From: Kiritimatiellia bacterium
GTDB lineage: Bacteria; Verrucomicrobiota; Kiritimatiellia; RFP12; UBA1067
NCBI GenBank assembly: GCA_017479035.1
Contig: JAFVCR010000115.1
Location: forward strand, 1-10,314
Length of the DNA: 10,314 bases
Direction: 5' to 3'
Shown: positions 5,388 through 10,314 of the stretch, one piece after another
Layout: the number at the start of each line of letters is the position of its first letter
How positions within the stretch are numbered: position 1 is the first letter of the stretch
Notes under the pieces: generated by a model
What the model was told of the DNA's origin: nothing
What the model saw: the letters and a program-made list of their open reading frames with translations, nothing else
Database searches by the model: none
Position numbers and translations under genes: made by a program

Positions 5388-6835
5388 AGCACTCCTCTCG
5401 CGTCCTCGTAGGCTTTGGACACCTTGAGGAGCGTGTCTTCTGCAAATCCCGGCGCGATGAATTGCACGCCCACGGGCAGTTTGCCGCCGGCAAACCCCGC
5501 AGGAATCGATGCCGCGCACACCCCCGCAAGCGATGCCGGAATCGTGAATAGATCGTTTAGATACATCGTCACCGGGTCTTGCACTTCGCCCAGTTTGAAT
5601 GCTGGCGTGGGCGCAACCGGCGTAATCAGCGCATCCACTTTCCCGAATGCGTTGTCGAAATCGCGCTTGATCAGCGTGCGCACTTTCAGCGCGCGCCCGT
5701 AGTAGGCATCGTAGTAACCGCTCGAAAGCACATACGTCCCCATGATTATGCGCCGCTTCACTTCGGGACCAAAACCCTCCGCGCGGGAACGCGTGTAGAG
5801 ATTGAACACGCTGTCGCTCCTCGTGCTGCGGTGGCCGTATCTCACGCCGTCGAAACGCGCAAGATTCGCGCTTGCCTCTGCCGGTGCCACGATGTAATAC
5901 ACCGCCATTGCATATTCTGTGTGCGGCAGGGATACCTCCACTATCTCCGCTCCCGCATCCGTGCAGGTTTTGATCGCGGCCTCTGTTATGCGCTTCACCT
6001 CGCCGTCCAGCCCGTCCACGAAATACTCTTTCGGCAACCCCAGTCTAACGCCTTTGAGCGACGCGCCCTCGATGGCCTTGGAATAGTCCGGCACGGCTAT
6101 TTTCGGCGTCGTGCCGTCCATCTCGTCATGCCCCGCAAGCACCTGCAAAAGTAGTGCCGCATCTTCCACGCTCTTCGTCATCGGCCCCACTTGGTCCAGC
6201 GACGAGGCAAACGCCGTCACCCCGAACCGGCTCACGCGCCCGTAGCTCGGCTTCACTCCCACGCAGTTGCAGAAACTCGCCGGCTGGCGTATCGAACCTC
6301 CCGTGTCCGTCCCCAGCGTTGCAATCGCAAGATTGCCTCCCACCGCCGCCGCACTTCCGCCGGACGACCCCCCCGGCACGCGCGAAAGATCATACGGATT
6401 GTGCGTTGTCTTGAATGCGCTCGTCTCGGTGGAGGACCCCATTGCGAACTGATCCATGTTGAGCCGCCCTGCACACACCGCTCCCGCCGCCTTGAGGTTC
6501 TTCACCACCGTTGCATCGTATGGACTGACGTATCCCTCGAGAATCTTCGACGAACACGTGCACGGCTGCCCCGCCACGTTTATCAGGTCTTTTATTCCAA
6601 ACGGCACTCCCAACAGCGTCTGCTCCGCCGTCCTTCCTTCCTGCGCCAGAATCGTATCCGCTTCCAGCGCCGCGTTTATCGCACCTTCTTCGTCGAACGT
6701 GAGATACGCGCCGATCTCGCCGTCTGCGGCGTTTTTCCTTGCAATCAAAGCCCGCACGAGTTCTTCGCTGGAGGCTTCCCGCTTGTCCAGCAGTGCTTTG
6801 GCCTCTTTGATCCCCAGTTCGTAAAGTTCGCTCAC
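5384..6835 (-). CDS. gatA: Aspartyl/glutamyl-tRNA amidotransferase subunit A
   Basis: A 483-residue amidase-signature enzyme. GatA hydrolyses glutamine and passes ammonia through GatB to the tRNA-bound amino acid. The Ser-cisSer-Lys triad is complete: Lys82 in GVPFGIKD, Ser157 in PGGSSGGSAAAV and the nucleophile Ser181 in TDTGGSIRQP; each is three residues later than the familiar Staphylococcus GatA numbering (79, 154, 178). The region after the triad (SFCNCVGVKPSYGRVSRFG) and the tail (PVGVQFIAPGF) are typical. Length is normal. The start is the GTG at 6835, which overlaps the gatC stop as GTGA and has AAGGAG 7 nt upstream. Its own stop overlaps the secretin start in the same way. Together with gatB and gatC it should make the full complex for indirect Gln-tRNA and/or Asn-tRNA synthesis. 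Confidence 0.97.
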   Translation of the reverse strand: MSELYELGIKEAKALLDKREASSEELVRALIARKNAADGEIGAYLTFDEEGAINAALEADTILAQEGRTAEQTLLGVPFGIKDLINVAGQPCTCSSKILEGYVSPYDATVVKNLKAAGAVCAGRLNMDQFAMGSSTETSAFKTTHNPYDLSRVPGGSSGGSAAAVGGNLAIATLGTDTGGSIRQPASFCNCVGVKPSYGRVSRFGVTAFASSLDQVGPMTKSVEDAALLLQVLAGHDEMDGTTPKIAVPDYSKAIEGASLKGVRLGLPKEYFVDGLDGEVKRITEAAIKTCTDAGAEIVEVSLPHTEYAMAVYYIVAPAEASANLARFDGVRYGHRSTRSDSVFNLYTRSRAEGFGPEVKRRIIMGTYVLSSGYYDAYYGRALKVRTLIKRDFDNAFGKVDALITPVAPTPAFKLGEVQDPVTMYLNDLFTIPASLAGVCAASIPAGFAGGKLPVGVQFIAPGFAEDTLLKVSKAYEDARGVL

Positions 6836-7134
6836 GACTCCGCTCCTTCCACGATCTTCGGCAATTTGAATTCGTCTCCCGTCCGCGCCGGTGCGTTTGC
6901 AAGCGCAAGTTCACGCTCCATCGAAGGCCTCACCTCGTCTTCGCGGAACGCGTTTACCTCTTCGTGGCCGTGCATCGTGGGCGGCACTCCCTCCACGTCG
7001 ACCTCTTTTATTTTGGCCACCCAATCGACGATCCCCTCCATCTGCTTTTGGAAGAGCGCTTTTTCTTCATCCGTCAATTCCAGCCTGGCCAATTCCGCTA
7101 CGTATGCCACGTCGATTTTCACATCGTTTCCCAT
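6832..7134 (-). CDS. gatC: Aspartyl/glutamyl-tRNA amidotransferase subunit C
   Basis: A 100-residue GatC, the small subunit that wraps around GatA and joins it to GatB. It has no catalytic site. Family features are VAYVAELARLELTDEE (9-24), the middle DVEGVPPTMHGHEE with the Val-Pro-Pro-Thr turn, REDEVRPSMERE, and the C-terminal FKLPKIVE. Length is usual for GatC. The ATG at 7134 is 3 bp after the nrdR stop, with GGGGAAG overlapping the end of nrdR as ribosome binding site. Its end overlaps gatA by 4 bp, so translation of the two is probably coupled. Confidence 0.95.
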   Translation of the reverse strand: MGNDVKIDVAYVAELARLELTDEEKALFQKQMEGIVDWVAKIKEVDVEGVPPTMHGHEEVNAFREDEVRPSMERELALANAPARTGDEFKLPKIVEGAES

Positions 7135-7137
7135 AAA

Positions 7138-7581
7138 TCACTTCCCCATGAATTCGTTTATTGCGGCGGTGAATTCCTTTACGTCCTTGAAACGCTTGTA
7201 TACGCTTGCAAAGCGTATGTACGCTACTTCGTCCAGCCTGCGCAGACGCGCCATCACATGCTCCCCTATGGTGTGCGACTGAACCTCTCCCCCCTCCAGC
7301 GTGGTCACCACTTCATCCAGCAGCGACCTTATCTGCTCGTCGCTGACCGGGCGTTTCTGGCAACTTGCCCTCACTCCCTGTTCGAGTTTGGCGCGGCTGA
7401 ATGCCTCGCGTCTGCCGTCGCGCTTCACCACTATCAACTCGTCGCGCACGGTTTCCTCGAACGTCGTGAAACGGCATCCGCACGCCGTGCACTCGCGGCG
7501 ACGTTTTATCGCCGCGCCGTCGCGCACCAGCCGCGAATCTATCACTTTGTCTTCAAGAGACGAACAACGGGGACATTTCAT
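7138..7581 (-). CDS. nrdR: Transcriptional repressor NrdR
   Basis: A 147-residue NrdR, the repressor of ribonucleotide reductase genes that senses ATP and dATP. It has an N-terminal zinc ribbon with Cys3, Cys6, Cys31 and Cys34 (MKCPRC and CTACGC), the arginine-rich DNA-binding stretch IKRRREC, and an ATP-cone domain from about residue 47 to 137 (begins IVVKRDGRREAFSRAK, ends near YIRFASVYKRFKD). The start at MKCPRC fits the family; an in-frame TTG at 7605 would add eight residues before the zinc ribbon and is unlikely. It opens the nrdR-gatC-gatA cluster, 32 bp after gluQ, and has its own promoter. No ribonucleotide reductase gene and no clear NrdR box are in the window, so its targets lie elsewhere. 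Confidence 0.97.
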   Translation of the reverse strand: MKCPRCSSLEDKVIDSRLVRDGAAIKRRRECTACGCRFTTFEETVRDELIVVKRDGRREAFSRAKLEQGVRASCQKRPVSDEQIRSLLDEVVTTLEGGEVQSHTIGEHVMARLRRLDEVAYIRFASVYKRFKDVKEFTAAINEFMGK

Positions 7582-7612
7582 TTCAATTCTGCCTTGGAAA
7601 TTCAAGGCATGA

Positions 7613-7641
7613 ATTATAGCAGAAACTCACCCCTTGCGCAA
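7613..7641 (-). promoter_or_regulatory. Sigma-70-type promoter of nrdR and the gat cluster
   Basis: Reading the minus strand: -35 TTGCGC (7641-7636, a weak match), a 17-bp spacer, then extended -10 TGCTATAAT (hexamer 7618-7613). The TAA stop of gluQ (7616-7614) is inside the -10 hexamer. Transcription would begin near 7606 and give a leader of about 25 nt before the ATG at 7581, which has only a weak AAGG ribosome site. The extended TG probably makes up for the poor -35. Confidence 0.7.
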
Positions 7642-8567
7642 TCAAATTCTGCAACTCGCAGCGGCTCGCGCGGTATCGTTGCGATGTCGAAATGCTCCAC
7701 CAGTGCCGCAAGCGTGCAAGGTGCGCCGTCTCCCCATCCGCACGAATGCGCCAAGCGGCCTATTATGCTTTCTGCGGGGATTCCCGCCGCGCGGAACGAT
7801 GCGATGCGGCTGTCCCCATGCCGTTTTGCAAGGCGTTTGCCGTCTGCACCCACCACCAGCGGCACGTGGCAGTAGCGCGGCGGCTCGCACCCCAGCGCGC
7901 GTGCCACGAGGATTTGCGCCGGCGTCGCCGCCAGAAGATCCGCTCCGCGCACGACCTCGCTCACTCCCATCGCCACGTCGTCTGCCAATGCTGCAAGCGT
8001 GTATCCCGCGCCGTCTTCGTCGCGCGCCAGCGGGAAATCTCCGAGCGTCTTTGCCACATCCTGCGCGTATCGGCCGAATATCGCATCGTCGAACCACACC
8101 TTGGCAGCGTCTCCCAAACTGCTTGCGGCAAACCTCCAGCACGGGATGCGCGGCGCAATCGCCGCTGCCGCGTCGCTCCATGTTTTCCACCTGCCGCGGC
8201 ATGTGCCCGGATAGTACAGTTGCTCGCCTTCGTGCGGCGCAGACTGTGCGCTTTCCACGTCTTTGCGCGAACACGTGCACGGATACGCCAAGCCTTTTCC
8301 GATCAACTCTTGCAGGCATTCGCGATAGTATGCGCGGCGTTCTGACTGCGTGAATTCCTCGTCCCAGTCGAACCCCAACCACCGCAAATCGTCCAGTGCG
8401 GCCTGCGCCGCATCCGGTTTGTCGCGCGGATGGTCAAGGTCTTCCATGCGCATTATCACTCTGCCGCCTTGCGAACGCGCGCGCAGCCACGCCACCATGA
8501 ACGTGCGCACATTGCCCAGATGCAACGCGCCTGTGGGGCTCGGTGCCAATCTGCCAGTGTAGTTCAT
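7614..8567 (-). CDS. gluQ: Glutamyl-Q tRNA(Asp) synthetase
   Basis: A 317-residue class I synthetase paralogue that lacks the anticodon-binding domain of GltX. It activates glutamate and attaches it to queuosine at position 34 of tRNA-Asp. Seen: the start GRLAPSPTGALHLGN (5-19) with the HIGH-type motif HLGN (16-19), RMEDLDHPR (40-48), the zinc ligands Cys97, Cys99, Tyr119 and Cys123, which have the CxC...YxxxC spacing known for GluQ, and the KMSKS-like KRLAKRHGD (244-252). The start is the ATG at 8567, which overlaps the stop of the preceding gene as ATGA and gives the normal family N-terminus; the frame stays open further upstream but only as a shadow of that gene. It implies that the organism makes or salvages queuosine. 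Its stop lies inside the nrdR promoter. Confidence 0.95.
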   Translation of the reverse strand: MNYTGRLAPSPTGALHLGNVRTFMVAWLRARSQGGRVIMRMEDLDHPRDKPDAAQAALDDLRWLGFDWDEEFTQSERRAYYRECLQELIGKGLAYPCTCSRKDVESAQSAPHEGEQLYYPGTCRGRWKTWSDAAAAIAPRIPCWRFAASSLGDAAKVWFDDAIFGRYAQDVAKTLGDFPLARDEDGAGYTLAALADDVAMGVSEVVRGADLLAATPAQILVARALGCEPPRYCHVPLVVGADGKRLAKRHGDSRIASFRAAGIPAESIIGRLAHSCGWGDGAPCTLAALVEHFDIATIPREPLRVAEFDCARGEFLL

Positions 8568-9685
8568 CGCACGCTTTTCAACACCTCGTATCCGCGCCTT
8601 GGTATTATCTCCGCCTTGCCGAAATACTTTTCCTGCAACGCCTTGAGCGCGGTGGCCCGTTTCACCACGCTCAAACACACCCCTCCCTTGTCCAGCGCGC
8701 GGTATGCGGTTTCGATGAACGTCTCGGCGATTTTGTATTCGCTGTAGTATGGCGGGTTGCCCACGAACATGTTGAACCCGCCCGTTTCGCCGCGCGGCGT
8801 TCCGTCGTCCGAAAGCATGAACTCTGCCTCGTCGAACAACCCTTGCACGTTCATCCTTGCCGCCGCGATTGCTCGTGCGTGGGAATCTATGAAGCGCAGC
8901 CTCTCCACCGGCACGTTCGCCTTGCGGGCGTAGGCGGCGGCGAGAATTCCCACAAGGCCGCATCCACAGCCCATGTCCACCAGCCGCAGCGCATCCATCT
9001 GCGCAGCCTCTCTTGCGGCAATCTCCGCAAGCGCAAGCCCACCCGCATCTGCGCGGCGATGCGCAAAACACCCCGGCAGGCTCGTAAAGCGCATCGCGTC
9101 TCCTCCGGGGACGCTTGCCTCCCACTCGCACGAGAAATTCCGCACCCTTGCGGCCTCGCCTTTTTTCACGCAGCGGAACGCCGCCACATGCTTGAGGAAA
9201 CGCTTGAATTCGCGCTCTTCCGCCTTGTTCATGCCCTCCGGCGGCGGTATCACTACCGGGCCTGCCTTTGCAAAAACCTTCCTCACCGTGCCGAACGCAT
9301 CGTCGCCATCGCCTTCAAACGCCGCATACAGCGCGGCACCTTCTGCAAGTTGCGCATACACGTCCTGCAACTGGTCCAGCACGAGTTCCGCGCTCATGGA
9401 CTGCGGCGTCGTCTGGAAAAACGCCATATCGAACGGGCCTTCGGGCACGTTCGGCGTGCAGAAGAGCCTTTCGTTCGGCGTCACACCCGCCGCGTTGAAG
9501 CGGTCCCGCACCGTGCGGTAGTGGTGGAAGTCGAACATATGTGCCTTCACATCCGCTCCGCGCTTTGCAAGTTCCAGCGGCAACGCACCCGTGCGATTGC
9601 CCGCCACGAGTATCTTTCTGCCCTCTACCTGCATGCCCGCGATGATGCGGAAAAGAGCCGTTTCAGCGTACGTCAGCGAAATCAT
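8564..9685 (-). CDS. RsmC/RlmG-like SAM-dependent rRNA methyltransferase
   Basis: A 373-residue protein with two tandem class I methyltransferase domains, the layout of RsmC (16S rRNA G1207) and RlmG (23S rRNA G1835). The N-terminal half (about 1-175) keeps only traces of a SAM fold (GRKILVAGNRTGALPLEL, 22-39) and has QTTPQ (91-95) where a catalytic NPP motif would be, as expected for the inactive half. The C-terminal half has the SAM-binding LVDMGCGCGLVG (235-246), an acidic FIDSHA (265-270) and the catalytic NPPY (310-313). The target base is not certain. The start is the ATG at 9685, with AAGGAG 5 nt upstream; the GTG at 9691 is too close to that site. It overlaps the preceding gene by 23 bp and gluQ by 4 bp. 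Confidence 0.85.
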   Translation of the reverse strand: MISLTYAETALFRIIAGMQVEGRKILVAGNRTGALPLELAKRGADVKAHMFDFHHYRTVRDRFNAAGVTPNERLFCTPNVPEGPFDMAFFQTTPQSMSAELVLDQLQDVYAQLAEGAALYAAFEGDGDDAFGTVRKVFAKAGPVVIPPPEGMNKAEEREFKRFLKHVAAFRCVKKGEAARVRNFSCEWEASVPGGDAMRFTSLPGCFAHRRADAGGLALAEIAAREAAQMDALRLVDMGCGCGLVGILAAAYARKANVPVERLRFIDSHARAIAAARMNVQGLFDEAEFMLSDDGTPRGETGGFNMFVGNPPYYSEYKIAETFIETAYRALDKGGVCLSVVKRATALKALQEKYFGKAEIIPRRGYEVLKSVR

Positions 9686-10205
9686 GTGCACTCCTTGCCG
9701 TTGCGCCGAGTTTTCTTGCGGCGTCCGAAAGTTTCTTGTCGTCCGTGACTACCTCCACCGGCATTTTGCGCCCTGCAAACTTCAACGCCCGCAGGAATGC
9801 CGTTATCAGTCTGTCCGCACGCTGCTCCCCCTCTCCGCCCGTGTACGACACGTGTAGCCGCCCTCCTGCGGAGGATGTGGAGTCTTCGCTTTTTCCGTCC
9901 AATACTATCCACACCTTGTCTCTGGCGTTTGCGGCCAGATGCTCCTTGCAGCGCTCCTCCAACGCGGCGAGCGAATGAAGGCGCGTGTTGAGTATCGCGT
10001 TCCACCCGTCCACTACTATGAACATCCCGCCGCTTGGCAGAGTATCTGCCTCCAGAGCCGCCGCCACAGCCATTTCAAACCGGCTGCGCAGCCAATCGCG
10101 TTCGCGCACTGCATCGGCAAGCGCGGCGTTGAGTTCCGCCACCTTGTCTTTCAGTTCGCGCACATGCACCACTCGCGAATCGCGGTATATCTGCTGCGTA
10201 GTCAT
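9663..10205 (-). CDS. NYN/PIN-like (YacP-type) putative RNase with N-terminal coiled coil
   Basis: A 180-residue protein. Residues about 14-54 form a charged, heptad-rich helix that is probably a coiled coil. Residues 61-180 look like a NYN domain, the metal-dependent nuclease fold of YacP/Rae1: FIVVDGWNAIL (62-72) with Asp66 and Asn69, VWIVLDGK (98-105) with Asp103, TGGEGEQRADRLI (122-134) with acidic residues, and VEVVTDDKKLSDAARKLGA (150-168) with Asp155 and Asp156. This suggests an RNA endonuclease; the substrate is unknown. YacP proteins usually begin directly with the nuclease core, so the coiled-coil extension is unusual. I chose the ATG at 10205 because a longer frame would enter the tRNA gene. 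No strong ribosome site is seen. It follows tRNA-Tyr by 46 bp and overlaps the next gene by 23 bp. Confidence 0.8.
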   Translation of the reverse strand: MTTQQIYRDSRVVHVRELKDKVAELNAALADAVRERDWLRSRFEMAVAAALEADTLPSGGMFIVVDGWNAILNTRLHSLAALEERCKEHLAANARDKVWIVLDGKSEDSTSSAGGRLHVSYTGGEGEQRADRLITAFLRALKFAGRKMPVEVVTDDKKLSDAARKLGATARSAHDFADVR

Positions 10206-10251
10206 CGTTCCGGTTTTCTCTCTGTCGCCTGCCGCGTGCTTGTTCGGTGAG

Positions 10252-10314
10252 TGGTGGTGGGGCAAGGATTCGAACCTTGGAAGGCATAGCCAGCAGATTT
10301 ACAGTCTGCCCTCG
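10252..10314 (-). tRNA. tRNA-Tyr (GUA), 5' end cut by the window edge
   Basis: The last 63 nt of a tRNA on the minus strand. The anticodon stem-loop is GCAGA-CTGTAAA-TCTGC with anticodon GTA at 10302-10300. A long variable arm (stem GGC/GCC, loop TAT) marks a class II tRNA, as expected for bacterial tRNA-Tyr. The T arm is CAAGG-TTCGAAT-CCTTG, the acceptor 3' strand is CCCCACC, then discriminator A and an encoded CCA ending at 10252. The D arm and 5' acceptor strand lie outside. No terminator hairpin is seen between it and the NYN gene, so they may share a transcript. Confidence 0.95.

Noticed and set aside
5388..5519. N-terminal extension of the secretin by 44 residues
   Set aside because: It runs out of frame through the end of gatA and would hide the signal peptide; the GTG at 5387 has a good AGGAG site and a coupled GTGA overlap.
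6191..7282. 363-codon plus-strand frame
   Set aside because: Antisense shadow of gatA, gatC and nrdR; no recognisable domain.
8568..9131. N-terminal extension of gluQ suggesting a 505-residue fusion
   Set aside because: The added part is an out-of-frame reading of the methyltransferase gene; the GluQ family start is exactly at the ATG at 8567.
8543..9748. 401-codon plus-strand frame
   Set aside because: Antisense shadow of the RsmC-like methyltransferase gene.

Overview
The window looks like a bacterial chromosome of fairly high GC (high fifties per cent by eye), coded almost entirely on the minus strand. The gene set (GatCAB amidotransferase, GluQ, NrdR, RsmD, a secretin, a PglE-type aminotransferase, bacterial tRNA-Tyr with a long variable arm) is Gram-negative-like. 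The intergenic GC-rich hairpins, the TTTGCAG-type heptamer repeats and the isolated secretin make me favour the PVC group (Verrucomicrobiota, Kiritimatiellota or Lentisphaerota). That placement is inference and is not proven by the sequence.

Read in the direction of transcription (right to left), the window holds: the 3' part of tRNA-Tyr(GUA); a NYN/PIN-type nuclease gene with an N-terminal coiled coil; an RsmC-like two-domain rRNA methyltransferase; gluQ; a promoter; nrdR-gatC-gatA-secretin-gatB-rsmD as one tight run; another promoter; a pglE-like aminotransferase; and a Rho-independent terminator at 519-550. Genes overlap by GTGA or ATGA at three junctions and by 23 bp at a fourth. Both recognised promoters have an identical extended -10 (TGCTATAAT), a 17-bp spacer, and contain the stop codon of the preceding gene.

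Most of the genes belong to translation: tRNA, tRNA charging (GatCAB), tRNA modification (GluQ), 16S rRNA methylation (RsmC-like and RsmD) and probably RNA cleavage (NYN). NrdR adds control of ribonucleotide reductase. The secretin between gatA and gatB and the sugar aminotransferase at the end belong to the cell envelope and are the outsiders.

The left 580 bp has no gene. It has two structured zones. Bases 1-191 carry a 43-bp GC-rich direct repeat with hairpin, linked to TTTGCAG/CTGCAAA heptamer repeats in inverted orientation. Bases 296-479 carry an AT-rich array of about nine near-palindromic CAAGGGCTTG/CAAGCCCTTG boxes whose centres are spaced 20-22 bp, two helical turns. I do not recognise this array as a known element and regard it as the most interesting signal here. 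The signal peptide of the secretin is encoded by DNA closely resembling the same heptamer repeat.
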